Assembly (NCBI RefSeq): GCF_005889725.1
Contig: NZ_VCKX01000006.1
Coordinates: 1-64,000 of the forward strand
Reading direction: 5' to 3'
Length of the DNA: 64,000 bases
Source of the DNA: Nonomuraea zeae
GTDB lineage: Bacteria > Actinomycetota > Actinomycetes > Streptosporangiales > Streptosporangiaceae
Under the pieces are notes generated by a model. The model ran no database searches. It was not told the DNA's origin and saw nothing but the letters and a program-made list of their open reading frames with translations. The stretch's first letter is position 1. The number at the start of each line of letters is the position of its first letter. The translations under genes and the position numbers were made by a program. Shown here piece after piece: positions 34,113 to 43,899 of this stretch.

Positions 34113-36463
34113 TGGGTGCCCTCCTCGTGGGCTCGGCGTGGGTCGGTCGGGATGCGGACCTTCGGCTTGCTCGCGGCGGTGGTCTCGGGGCGGGCATACG
34201 CCGCACGCGAAGCGGCCCTGACGGCTTCTTGACGGCCGGGCACGGGATCGGGGAGGGGACGGGTTCGGAAGGTGAACGCCGGTGACGGCCCTCCTCCGCC
34301 GGTGATGACTCGTCCAGCGGCCTGGTAAGCGCCCAGGTGGGACAGGTCGTGTGCCGTGAGTATGGGGCCGACGTGGCGGGCGAGGTCGTGGGCGTCTTCC
34401 GGAGACGTGGTGAAGTAGACCTTGTTGCGAGCATCGGCGGAAACGGCCTCGCGGAGGTCCTTGGGCAGCTGAGACAGATGTTGGTGGGCGAGGGTGAGCG
34501 AGAAGCGGTAGGCGCGGGCCTCGGCCAGGAGATCGCTGACCGATATGGGCATGTTGAGGAAGTTCTGAGCCTCGTCGATGTAAGCGGCGGCGTCTCGGCG
34601 TTCGTGCTCCGGCAGGCGAACCCGAGGAGTGATGGCTTGCCAGGTATGGGCGAGAAGAAGCGAGCCGAAGAGACGTGCGGCATCTTCGCCGAGGACGCCC
34701 TTCGGGAGGCGGGCGAGGACCAAGCCGCCGGTGTCCAGGGTGCGGGCCAGGTCGAACGTGGAGGTTCCTCCGGAGAGCGCGTCCCGGACGAACGGGCGCA
34801 ACAGGACGGCTCGGAGCTTGTTCATGACGGGACTGATCACCGAGGCGCGGGCGGCGGGGGACAACTCGTCATACGCGGACCAGAAACCTCGCAGCAGCTC
34901 GTCGTCGAGCCGGCCGACGATCCGGGCGCGGAACGGGGTGTCTGTGAGGAGCTTGGGCACGTCGGCGAGGGTCGCGCGCTCGCGCTGAATCCGTACCAGG
35001 GTGAGGCAGGCCGAGCGCATGAGGTCGTCCAGGCGCGGTCCCCAGGACGAGGCGAAGCACCGATGGAAGATCGTGACGATCGAGTCGACCGCGAACGCCG
35101 GGTCCGGCCCGGCCAGGACGTTGAAGCACGGTGGCTTGCCCGACTCGGCCGGGTCGAACAGGACGGTCCGCTTGATGGCGCGTTCGGGGAGGCGGTCGAG
35201 GACGTCGTCGATCAGATCCCCCTTGGGATCGATGACGAGGGCTCCTCGGCCGGCGTGGGCATCGGAAAGGATGAGATTGGCCAGGAAGGTGGACTTGCCG
35301 ACACCGGTCTGGCCGAGGACATGCAGATGCTGGCGCGCCGAGGCCACCGTGACCCCTACCGGGCGCGGGTGGCCGGTCTCGGCATCGCCCAGGACCCGGA
35401 CATCATGACCGTACGTGGGGATGTCGGGCGCTGGTGGGATGGGGCGCGCCCCGGCTCGGGCGATGCCTGGAGCGGCTTGGTCGTAGGGCAGGTGAGCGAG
35501 TGCGGCCAGCTCGTCGACGGCCAGGAGGTAACCGGAGTTCATACGCCGATGTCTCATGCGGCCAGGGAGATCTGGTCCGCGTAGGCGCCGGAGGTATTGG
35601 TGGCCGGAGGCGTACAGCGCGAAGGTGGCGGCGATCTCGTGGGCTCGACCACGTAGACGCTCCCGGGCGTCGGGTCGGTCACTCGTGACGATGTAGGAGA
35701 TCTGGACGGCGAAGCGTGACTGGCTCGCCTTGGCGAGGATGGCGCGGATCTCCTCTGCGCGCTCGGGAAACATGCGGGACAGCTCGCCAGGCCGGGCGCG
35801 ATTGAGGCCGCCCGGCGTGATGACGTCGAACAAGTCGGCGCGAAGGCTGCTGGACCTGCCGTTCCTCAGCGCGGAGGCGGCGCGGTGGGCGGCCGACAGC
35901 CGCCGCCCTGTCACGGGACGGACCAGAACTTGGACGGCAGCGTGCTCACCTTGGCGCAGCCCCGACAAAGCCCCGAGAAGCGCACGCAACGGGTCGTTGC
36001 CATGCGTGGCCGTGAGCGGGTAGTGATCAGGCCGAGCCAGGATCATCCGACCACGCGAAGTCGTGACACCTCGCGGTGTAGGAGGTCCGGCGGGGCTGGT
36101 GGTCGCCGCCGCGCCGGGCCAGGCCGACCGGATCGCCTTCTCCACAAGCCCGGGTGGAACGAGACCAGGCACCCACAACTGCACCCGAACGCCAGCAGCA
36201 TCGGCCACGTACTCCCAGGCGAGGTGAGGCTGGCCGAACAGGACGCGCTTCCAGCGTGGTGCGGTCAGCCCCATCACCTGCGACCACCAGGCAGCGGCGC
36301 TGCCGGGCTCGACGTGCGGCGGCACTGCGATCTCGACCAGCCGAGCGTGACGGGCGAAGCGCGCGTTGCGCCATCGCCAGACGATGGCTTCGGCCACGAC
36401 GAGGGCGATGACACCACCGATCACGGCTCCGCAGAGGGACGGATCCGGAAGGTAGGGAATCAC
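34109..36463 (-). CDS. VirD4/TraG-like conjugative coupling ATPase
   Basis: This 784-residue protein has a hydrophobic N-terminal segment (AVIGGVIALVVAEAIVW) and a RecA-like ATPase with Walker A VLGQTGVGKSTFLANLIL near residue 385 and Walker B-like ALVIDPKGDLIDD near 415. DEAQNFLNMPISVS and LTLAHQHLSQLP near 620-650 are the TraD/TraG-type motifs. It links the DNA to the secretion channel at the cell pole or membrane. It overlaps both neighbours by four bases, in one operon with the VirB4-like gene. Confidence 0.9.
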   Translation of the reverse strand: MIPYLPDPSLCGAVIGGVIALVVAEAIVWRWRNARFARHARLVEIAVPPHVEPGSAAAWWSQVMGLTAPRWKRVLFGQPHLAWEYVADAAGVRVQLWVPGLVPPGLVEKAIRSAWPGAAATTSPAGPPTPRGVTTSRGRMILARPDHYPLTATHGNDPLRALLGALSGLRQGEHAAVQVLVRPVTGRRLSAAHRAASALRNGRSSSLRADLFDVITPGGLNRARPGELSRMFPERAEEIRAILAKASQSRFAVQISYIVTSDRPDARERLRGRAHEIAATFALYASGHQYLRRLRGPDLPGRMRHRRMNSGYLLAVDELAALAHLPYDQAAPGIARAGARPIPPAPDIPTYGHDVRVLGDAETGHPRPVGVTVASARQHLHVLGQTGVGKSTFLANLILSDAHAGRGALVIDPKGDLIDDVLDRLPERAIKRTVLFDPAESGKPPCFNVLAGPDPAFAVDSIVTIFHRCFASSWGPRLDDLMRSACLTLVRIQRERATLADVPKLLTDTPFRARIVGRLDDELLRGFWSAYDELSPAARASVISPVMNKLRAVLLRPFVRDALSGGTSTFDLARTLDTGGLVLARLPKGVLGEDAARLFGSLLLAHTWQAITPRVRLPEHERRDAAAYIDEAQNFLNMPISVSDLLAEARAYRFSLTLAHQHLSQLPKDLREAVSADARNKVYFTTSPEDAHDLARHVGPILTAHDLSHLGAYQAAGRVITGGGGPSPAFTFRTRPLPDPVPGRQEAVRAASRAAYARPETTAASKPKVRIPTDPRRAHEEGTQ

Positions 36464-38181
36464 TCGGCCGGGTCCGTGGTGGCGAGCGCGTGCTCCGACG
36501 CACTGGCGACAGCGACGAAGGCGGCACGATCTCCAACACCCCCGCAGACCAGGCCCTCTCCCTGGCCGGCCGACAGCAGGAAGCGCCGTTCTCCTTCGGT
36601 GAGGTCGAAAGCCTCGGCGATCTCCTCGATGGCCTGCGGAGCCTGCCGCAGCAGGACCTGCGTACTGGCATTGGAGACGACGGCCTTGCCGAGGTTGGAG
36701 CCGAGCAGGTCAGCAGCGTCCTGGGTGACGACGGCGAGGCCGGCCCAGTGCTTGCGGGCGGACTTGGCGAGCCGGTAGAGGAACCTCGCGCCCTCGTTCT
36801 CGCGCATGAGGGTCCATGCCTCGTCGACCACGACCAGGCGGCGTCGCCTGTCAACGGGATTGGAGACACGCCGCCAGATCGCGTCCAGTGCCAGGAGCAT
36901 CCCGACCGGTCGGGTCTCCTCAGGCAGGTCCCGCAGGGAGAACACGATCAGGTGGCCGTCCGGGCGGGTGGTTGTCGGACCGGAGAACAAGCTCCGGTAG
37001 GAACCGGACACGTACGGGGAGAGTCGTGTGGCCAGTTCGGACGCCTCCGGCGCGTCGGTGGCGTCCAGCATCGTGGCCAGATCGGCGAGCAGTGGCGCAG
37101 GACGCTTCCACGTGCGCTGGTCGGAGGTGATGCCGTTGGCGGCGTAAGTGGCGATCACCGCCTTGTCCAGGATGGCCTTCGTCGCGGCGGTGAGTGGCTC
37201 GCCCAGCATGGTTCCGACAAGGGTCTGGAGAAACATCGCGCGTCGGTCGAGCGCGTCGTCCTCGGCGGAGGCGGGCAGATCGAAGGGGTTGAAACAGACA
37301 CCCGGTGTACCGAGACCGAGGACGGTTCCGCCGACGGCCTCCGACAGGCGGCGGTATTCGTCTTCGGGGTCGACGACGCATACCTCTACCTGATGGAACA
37401 GCAGCCGCAGCACCTCCAACTTGGTGAAGTACGACTTGCCCGCCCCCGACCGGGCGATCGTCACGGAGTTGTAGTTGTCGTGGGCGAACCGGTCCCACAG
37501 CACGACACCGGAGGAGTACGCGTTCAGCCCGAACAGCACCGGCGCATCGCCGAGCCGGGGGCGCAGATCCGGTGAGGCGAATGGGAAGGCCGCAGCGAGC
37601 GCCCAGGTGTCGAAGGTCCGGCGCGTCTTCAGCGTGTCGGTTCCGAGCGGAAGCGTTGCCGTCCAGCCCTGCATCGCCCGGAACGTCGTCGGGTGCGCGT
37701 CGAGCAGCAGCGAGGCCGCCAGCGCCTTGACGTGCTGGACCTCCGCGTCCAGCTCTTCGGAGTCTGCGGCGTGGACGGTGAGATAGAGGCCGACCCGGAA
37801 CAGACGCCCGTGTCCCCGGGCGAGGGATGCGGCCAGCTCTGCGGCGTCGTCGGCCGCCGCCTCGGCCGCGAAGTCCGGTGTCCGGGCACCCGCGGAGGCG
37901 GACTCCAGACGTGCGAGCTGGCGGCGCAGACGCTGAGCCGCGATCAGCGGAGGTACGGGCTCGATGTGCAGAGACACGTCGAGGTGACCTGGATAGCCGA
38001 TCAGCGGTTCGAGCCAGCCCGCGCCGACCTCGCGGGGGTATCCGGCGATCGCGAACGACGCGCAGACTCCGTCGGGAAACTCGACCGAGCGGGCATTGAT
38101 CTTCAACGAGGACGGGCCGGGCAGAGCGGCGGTGGCCTTGGCCAGGTCCGCGGTTGCCTTGGCGAGTCGGGCGAATCTCAT
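36460..38181 (-). CDS. VirB4/TraC-like secretion ATPase
   Basis: The protein has 573 residues. Walker A is SVTIARSGAGKSYFTKL near residue 245, Walker B-like VCVVDPEDEYRRLS near 280, and RLVVVDEAWTLMRENEGARF near 445 is the VirB4 DExx segment. It drives the type IV secretion channel. I chose ATG 38181, which overlaps the PrgI-type stop (ATGA); the reading extends further upstream but lies inside that gene. Confidence 0.92.
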   Translation of the reverse strand: MRFARLAKATADLAKATAALPGPSSLKINARSVEFPDGVCASFAIAGYPREVGAGWLEPLIGYPGHLDVSLHIEPVPPLIAAQRLRRQLARLESASAGARTPDFAAEAAADDAAELAASLARGHGRLFRVGLYLTVHAADSEELDAEVQHVKALAASLLLDAHPTTFRAMQGWTATLPLGTDTLKTRRTFDTWALAAAFPFASPDLRPRLGDAPVLFGLNAYSSGVVLWDRFAHDNYNSVTIARSGAGKSYFTKLEVLRLLFHQVEVCVVDPEDEYRRLSEAVGGTVLGLGTPGVCFNPFDLPASAEDDALDRRAMFLQTLVGTMLGEPLTAATKAILDKAVIATYAANGITSDQRTWKRPAPLLADLATMLDATDAPEASELATRLSPYVSGSYRSLFSGPTTTRPDGHLIVFSLRDLPEETRPVGMLLALDAIWRRVSNPVDRRRRLVVVDEAWTLMRENEGARFLYRLAKSARKHWAGLAVVTQDAADLLGSNLGKAVVSNASTQVLLRQAPQAIEEIAEAFDLTEGERRFLLSAGQGEGLVCGGVGDRAAFVAVASASEHALATTDPAE

Positions 38182-39155
38182 CGAGTCTCTTCTCCAAGCG
38201 TGATCGGCTCCTCGGGGCGGGCGACTCCGACCGGTTCCGGATGACGAGGCGACAGCGACCGCACGAGCAAGTCGCGAGCCTGATCGGCATCCACGATCGA
38301 GGCGTGAACACCGAGACCGAGCAGGAAACGCACGGTCTCCTCCGCGCGGCGAGTCACGATGGCCGCCGAACTGTCCCGACGAGCCGTACGCCGGGCCCTT
38401 CGCGCCCACCCGGGTGGTTGCTCGGCGTCTTGATGGCGAACGACGATCAGGACATCGCGGGTCAGCAGATCTCGGGTGGCGCTCAAATCGGTGAGGAACT
38501 CGGCGTGCCGGCGTGCCGCCTGCTCCAGCGCTGGATCGGCCAGATTCCCGGCCTCGTCGTTGATCACTCCGGCGAGGGCGGACAGGTCGACCGGGCGGGC
38601 CTGCAGAAGGATCTGCACGGGCGAGTCCAGCGAGTTCAGCCACCCGGCGAACACCCCGACCAACGCCGCCTGCTCCTCGCTGGTCCGCAGCCCGAACGCC
38701 ACGGTCCCGGCACGGACGACCGCCGCGGTTCCGCCTTCGGCCAGCTCCAGGACTCCGTCCTCACGAATCGCCCGGACAGGGAGCCGCAGCGCACCCGGAA
38801 GCCGGCCGCGAACTCGGCACCAGGCCGGAGGCGGGAGAACCCCTTCCTCTGCTGAGACGAGCTTGCGATCCCGTCGCAGGTGGGTGAAGGCGTGGAGGAC
38901 GAGCCGATCGAGACTGAGCCCGTCTCGCCTGCCGAGCGCCAGTGCACATCCACAGGCGATCATCGGCAGGACGATCGCGACGAGCACCGGGACGGGCAAT
39001 CGGTCACCGGCCATGAGGTACACCCAGGCAGCCAGCACCCCGGTACCGGCCAGGATCGCGACTTGCCGAACTGTCAGATTCGCGAAGAGCTTGTCCGGCA
39101 TCTCCACATCGGCCGGAATCTTGGCTACCAGCTGTTCTCTACTTGCGTGGCGCAC
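38178..39155 (-). CDS. PrgI/SCO6880-like membrane protein
   Basis: The protein has 325 residues. VAKIPADVEMPDKLFANLTV opens the PrgI-type region, followed by two membrane segments (QVAILAGTGVLAAWVYL, VPVLVAIVLPMIACGCALAL) and a soluble domain of about 230 residues. Actinomycete conjugation operons put it just before the VirB4-like ATPase, as here. It is probably part of the inner-membrane channel. Confidence 0.8.
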   Translation of the reverse strand: MRHASREQLVAKIPADVEMPDKLFANLTVRQVAILAGTGVLAAWVYLMAGDRLPVPVLVAIVLPMIACGCALALGRRDGLSLDRLVLHAFTHLRRDRKLVSAEEGVLPPPAWCRVRGRLPGALRLPVRAIREDGVLELAEGGTAAVVRAGTVAFGLRTSEEQAALVGVFAGWLNSLDSPVQILLQARPVDLSALAGVINDEAGNLADPALEQAARRHAEFLTDLSATRDLLTRDVLIVVRHQDAEQPPGWARRARRTARRDSSAAIVTRRAEETVRFLLGLGVHASIVDADQARDLLVRSLSPRHPEPVGVARPEEPITLGEETR

Positions 39156-40724
39156 GACGCGCTGCCTTTCCTTGTGAACGAGGCGTTAGGAGCCGCAGCG
39201 CGACTTGTGCAGGGCGGCGCGATGAACGACGAGCCGTGGGCGACTCGAACGGGACGGCACCGTTCGGCGGCCGATCGCGACGGACGACAGGCCGGTGAAG
39301 CCATACCGGCTGCGGCTGTGGGGGGTCGACGGGGGCCAGGGGGTTTCCCACGCCGTTTCCTGGCCCGTGGGGACGCGCTGGGCGTCCACCCGGGGACGAA
39401 CGATGAACCCCCGCGCTACGGCCGCCAGGGCGGCCGCTGGCGGCCATCCCCGGTGGCCGACGCGGGGCGCGCGGCGTCCCCGCACGGGGCCCACCCGCGT
39501 TCGGCCCCCGCCTACCGGGACCACCACCCGGACCCCCACCAGGGGGACCACTGGGCCCACCTCCGCCGCCGTTGGGAGGAGAAGGGGGCTTCGGCGGCTT
39601 GGGACGACGCGCCGCGCGGGCGGCACTGAACCCCTTGCCGAGCAGCATGCCCAGCCCGCGATAGATGATCAGGGACTTGACCAGACGCGAGAGCGTCCGG
39701 GGCTTGCTCGCCTGCCAGATGGTCCGCGCCACCCATCCGGGAATCTTGAGCAGGACGAACAGCAGGCCTATGGCCATGAGCAGATCGGTCATGTCCGCCG
39801 TGCTCGAGATCCAGAACGAGTCGTCGTCAGCAGGGTTGGCGGAGAACATCAGTTGCAGCGCGGTGACGAGCACGAGCGACTGGCACATCTGAATCGCCAG
39901 CAGCCCCGTGAACGCCCGCCACCACAGCCGGGCGAGCCCCTCCGTCATCGGCAGTGCGTGCAAGATCAACGCAAGAGGCGCGGCCACGATCACGACCATC
40001 GTGAGCGCGAGGCGGACGATGTAGGTGAACAGCACACCTACCGCCAGGACGACCACCACGAGCGCGACGATCGCGAAGAAGACGCCTTTAGGATGATCCC
40101 CGCGAGAGCCGCTTTCTTGATCGCATCGAACACGAGCTCCGGATCGATTCGGTCGGCCCCGTCGGCGAGGAACGCCTGACTCAGCCCGTTCGCCAGAGTG
40201 ATCGCGTACTTGATCGCGATCAGGCTCAGGTTCGCGGCCAGGAACGCCCACACGAGCCGCGGCAGTAGTTCCCGCGCCGAGATCCCACCAGGCAGTGCCT
40301 GCCCGACCATGAGCATCACGCCCGCGATCGTCACGAGCAGCACGAAGCACGTGTTCGCTATCGTCCGCGACAGCTCCCAGAGCTGCTTGGCTCGCGCCAT
40401 CTGCGGGGAGTCCAGCTCCGGCGTCGCCAGCACGGTCGATCCGAGCATCTCGAACACCGGTTTGGTCGCCGACTCCACGAGATGTGTGAACCACTCGTCC
40501 ACCGCCTGACGCGTCTTGCACGCCACATCGATGAAGCCGCAGTCCGACTCTGGTGGGCTGACCGTAGAAGGCGCCGGGCTGGGCGTGGCAGAAGGCGTGG
40601 GAGTCGGCGCGGGTGTGGGAGGCGCGGCGACCGCGGGCCCGCTGAGCAGCGCCGAGCTGAGTGCCGCGCCGACCGCCAGCAGGGCGATCAGCCCGAACGC
40701 TCTGAGGCGGGTGAGGGCCGCCAC
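39139..40724 (-). pseudogene. TrbL/VirB6-like channel protein, broken by a frameshift
   Basis: The N-terminal half (GTG 40724, signal-like LRAFGLIALLAVGAALSSAL, then a Pro/Thr-rich linker and several membrane segments) is open in one frame to about 40080. The second half continues in another frame from about 40095 (FFAIVALVVVVLAVGVLFTY, TMVVIVAAPLALILHALPM) and ends in a Gly/Pro/Arg-rich tail at 39139. Together they make one polytopic protein of about 525 residues like other TrbL/VirB6 proteins. No classical slippery heptamer is present at the junction, so this is either a sequencing error or a mutation. Confidence 0.7.
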
Positions 40725-40725
40725 G

Positions 40726-41115
40726 TCAGGAGCCCACAATCCGCTGAAGGATTTCCACCAGGACCGGGGCAAGCATCGCCACCCCGAATCCGAGCGCCCC
40801 GTAGCGCAGCGTCTTCTTGGCCGCCTCGACCTCTGCGGGGTCTCCGCCGGCCAGGATGTAGCGGACTCCGCCGATGGTGAAGAACAGTGTGGCGAGGCCG
40901 ACAAGCAGCCCGATCACCACGTTGCGCAGGTTGGTGATGACCTGATCGAGCGAGGCGGAGGCCAGCTTGGTCATCGCCTCGGCGACTCCCGGCACGGTCA
41001 GCGCGGCCCCCAGACAACCGGCTGTCCAGACCAACGACGCGGCACCACGCCGGATCCAGCTCGTACCTGCTGGAACCCGGAAAACGAACAACGGACACGG
41101 CCGAGACGACTTCAT
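40726..41115 (-). CDS. VirB2/TrbC-like pilin-like membrane protein
   Basis: This 129-residue protein has an N-terminal hydrophobic signal-like part (SLVWTAGCLGAALTVPGVAEA) and two membrane segments (VVIGLLVGLATLFFTIGGV, YGALGFGVAMLAPVLVEIL) around a short polar loop (AGGDPAEVEAAKKTL). This is the layout of VirB2-like pilins. GGGGGAG precedes the ATG. It is the first gene of the transfer operon. Confidence 0.75.
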   Translation of the reverse strand: MKSSRPCPLFVFRVPAGTSWIRRGAASLVWTAGCLGAALTVPGVAEAMTKLASASLDQVITNLRNVVIGLLVGLATLFFTIGGVRYILAGGDPAEVEAAKKTLRYGALGFGVAMLAPVLVEILQRIVGS

Positions 41116-41299
41116 GAGATGGCTCCCCCAGACGAGAGGTCCTGAACGGAAAGCCAGCTGTGATCACGAGCCCGGAGCGGGCCGGGATGGGTGTCCTCCT
41201 TCAAGGGACGAGGGACGATGAACTCGATGGGAACGGGCAACCGCCCCCCAGATCTCCGCCCCGAGCCGTGATCACGGCTGACATTGATGAACCACCGAC

Positions 41300-42079
41300 T
41301 CAGCCCCCGGAATTGGAGCCCTGCCCGTCGTAGCTGACCGAGACTTGACCCTCCTCGATCGCCCTTGCCAGCCGTGTCTCCGCTGCTCGCCGCCGCTTGT
41401 ACAGCCGATCCGCCGGCACCCCCAAGCGCCCGGCGTACGCCCGCAACGCCTGGCCCTCCAACCGTGTCGCGTTGATCAGCTTCGCTTCGTCCGCGGTGAT
41501 GACACGACACCGGACGGCCTCGGCGAGCACCATGAACGGCTCCGTATCCAGGACCACCTGCTCCGGCGTCTCGGCGCAGATCTCGATCGAGGCGAGCTCA
41601 CGCGCCCGAACCTGAAGCGCGCCCTTCCGCGCCCACATCAGCAGCCGAGGCAGGATGTTCGGCCGGTCGAGATCGATCCGACGGAGCTGCGCGACGAAGT
41701 TCGTCACCATCTCAGAGACGATGTCGTCGACCACATGGGCAGGGCAGGCCTGCGTGGTCCTCGCGGCTAGGTTCTTCAGCCCTGGCATCGCCATCCCAAC
41801 ACACCCGATGACCCACGCCGGACCGTCGGATCGTGAACGCCGTACAAGATGCACCCAGACGGCGTCCTTCAGCTCGTCGTCGGCCTGAGGCGTGAGCAGC
41901 AGGTTCTTCAGTTCACCGAGATGGATTGGCCGCCGAGGGAGCCCACACCCGATGGAACGGCCATCTACCGAGAGCGGATTTGGATCGGTGACCAGGAGGC
42001 GGAACGCCTTGTCCGCCGCGCTGAGAGCGTTCTGACTGAAGCTCTTCGAGGCTGTTGTGTCCTGCAGATCGACGGTCAT
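41300..42079 (-). CDS. Sigma-factor-like regulatory protein
   Basis: This 259-residue protein has a C-terminal helix-turn-helix-like part (AYAGRLGVPADRLYKRRRAAET, after LINATRLEGQALR) resembling sigma region 4, and a helical middle part (VDDIVSEMVTNFVAQLRRID). Similar proteins stand upstream of actinomycete T4SS operons. The start has GGGGGAC upstream. A regulator of the transfer operon is the likely role, but the call is weak. Confidence 0.55.
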   Translation of the reverse strand: MTVDLQDTTASKSFSQNALSAADKAFRLLVTDPNPLSVDGRSIGCGLPRRPIHLGELKNLLLTPQADDELKDAVWVHLVRRSRSDGPAWVIGCVGMAMPGLKNLAARTTQACPAHVVDDIVSEMVTNFVAQLRRIDLDRPNILPRLLMWARKGALQVRARELASIEICAETPEQVVLDTEPFMVLAEAVRCRVITADEAKLINATRLEGQALRAYAGRLGVPADRLYKRRRAAETRLARAIEEGQVSVSYDGQGSNSGG

Positions 42080-42440
42080 GGTGTCCCCCGTGGGTCAGGT
42101 CGGATTGGTCGATCAAGGTCTCGACCACCGGATGGGAAGAACCGGAACCGCCAGGAGCAGAAGCGCGGACACCATGAACCGCCGCGGGAGCTCCTATCAG
42201 GCTTCTGAACAGCGGAAATGGCAAGGCATCGAGAATGCGCTCATAGGTCTCGCCAAGCTGGCGAAGTCGTATCTGACCTGCTGGTATCCGCTCTCCCGAG
42301 GAGGGTCGTGCAAGATCAGGTCAAGCCGTCGCGCCCTTGACGGAGCGGGCGAACGGGCGGTCTATCGCCCGCCGTCCACACTCCTCCTTCACCGCCAGAG
42401 TGTTGTCACTAGGCATGGGCATTTCGAGGCTGCTGGCGAC

Positions 42441-42947
42441 GTGGTGGTCAGCTTTGGCCACACTCGGAGGATGGATTCGGCTGGCAATCAGTACGCCTTC
42501 GTGATCCAGACGAGGGACAAGCTCGACAGGAAGTGGTCCTGGGTCCTCGACTATGGAGCCGCCGATGATGGGGTGGCGGGAAGCGGCGTGGAGGATGACA
42601 TAGCAGGAAGCCCCCTCAGCTTCGCCCGTGCGACCTTCGATGCGTACTTGAATCATCTGATCGTCGTCGCTCCGGGAGCAGTGGACTACTACCTGTTCGA
42701 AGACGAATGCGACACCGAGTGGCGGATCTTGGTGTGGGATGTGCCGAGCACCGAATACAGCCGGTACAGCTCCGTGCCTCCGCCTGGTGACCCGGTTCGT
42801 CGTGGGTACGCGCTTGCCATGGCCGTCGAGCGCGTCGAACCTCAAGCAGTGTGCACATGGCCCGGCCATGTGGTGCGCAGGCGACTTCACGATAAGTGGA
42901 GGGCAGCGCAGCAGGACTCCGAGACCGTGTCTGGAGAAGACGGCTAA
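42441..42947 (+). CDS. Hypothetical protein
   Basis: The protein has about 168 residues and I do not recognise it. It has a beta-rich middle (YYLFEDECDTEWRILVWDVP) and no membrane segment. The start is uncertain: GTG 42441 or ATG 42471; the frame is open from 42057, inside the divergent gene. It precedes the methylase pair by 82 bases. Confidence 0.4.
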   Translation: MVVSFGHTRRMDSAGNQYAFVIQTRDKLDRKWSWVLDYGAADDGVAGSGVEDDIAGSPLSFARATFDAYLNHLIVVAPGAVDYYLFEDECDTEWRILVWDVPSTEYSRYSSVPPPGDPVRRGYALAMAVERVEPQAVCTWPGHVVRRRLHDKWRAAQQDSETVSGEDG

Positions 42948-43029
42948 GGAGGCGCGAGCGGTTCCAACTGGCGCCGATCAGCTGGTGTTTCAGTGCATGG
43001 GAACGGGTGACCGTCGCGGGTCACCGTAG

Positions 43030-43899
43030 ATGAGCAAGAACCAGGGATCGCGGCCGAGAGGCTCGCGGGCTGCCGAAAGGCGGCTGGTGCCACTCTCGGT
43101 GTGGCTGTGTTCTGACACCACGACCGAAACGGCCAGGGCCAAGGACAGCCCGTGTGCGGGCGAAGCAATGTGCGGCCGGCATCGCCAGGCTGTGGGGCGG
43201 GAACTGGCGCGGCATTTGATCGACGCCTGCACTCGCCCGGGCGGGGTCGTCGCGGATGTCTTCACGACGGGCGAGACCGTGCTCGTCGCAGCGGCGGAGA
43301 TGGGGCGGTTGGGGATCGGTTTCGTTCCGCGTCTCCCGGTCGCTCAGCACCTGGTCGGTCGCTTTCGGGAGGAACTCACCGCGGAGCAGCGGGCGGCGGT
43401 GAGGCTGCGTCCACACGGGCCGCATGAGATGCGGGAAGCGCTGTCCGGCTTCGAGGGCAAGGTCGAGTTGCTGATTGCAGCTCTTCCGTTCTATCCCGAG
43501 GCCGGATGGGCAGTCGGCTCGGGGCCGACGTCATGTCCTTCATGCAGGACGGAGCAGCCTACGTTGGCGATGCCCCAGCTCGGTCGGTTCCTGGAGGATG
43601 CACGGTGTGCTCTCACGCCCGGCGGACACCTGGCAGTGATCACGACAGCGCGCCACGAGCGTGGCAGGCTCATAGATTTGGCTCCGGGGATCATCCGGCG
43701 CGCGGCCGCTGCGGGGCTTGCCTACGTGCAGCACGTCATCGCAGTACGTGTGCCCGTCGAGGGCGACACGCTAGTTGTTCAGACCGGCCCGGCGGAGCTG
43801 GCACAGCTTCGCCGAGCTCAGTCTGCGGAGCTGCCGCCGGTGGTGTCGGTGCATGCGGATGTCTGCCTGTTCGCTCGTCCCGGCGGAGGTGGTCGATGA
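43030..43899 (+). CDS. Degenerate DNA-methylase-like protein
   Basis: This 289-residue protein lines up with its downstream neighbour but has lost the catalytic parts. The SAM motif of the neighbour (DPMCGIGTTLVEA) is here DVFTTGETVLVAA, and the catalytic SPPYG is here ALPFYPEAG. CPSC and the C-terminal VRVPVEGDTLVVQT are extra. It overlaps the true methylase by four bases (ATGA). It may be a non-catalytic partner subunit. Confidence 0.65.
   Translation: MSKNQGSRPRGSRAAERRLVPLSVWLCSDTTTETARAKDSPCAGEAMCGRHRQAVGRELARHLIDACTRPGGVVADVFTTGETVLVAAAEMGRLGIGFVPRLPVAQHLVGRFREELTAEQRAAVRLRPHGPHEMREALSGFEGKVELLIAALPFYPEAGWAVGSGPTSCPSCRTEQPTLAMPQLGRFLEDARCALTPGGHLAVITTARHERGRLIDLAPGIIRRAAAAGLAYVQHVIAVRVPVEGDTLVVQTGPAELAQLRRAQSAELPPVVSVHADVCLFARPGGGGR

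Noticed and set aside
40070..40110. Programmed -1 frameshift in the TrbL-like gene
   Set aside because: The change of frame is real but no slippery heptamer in the right phase is present; a mutation or sequence error is simpler.
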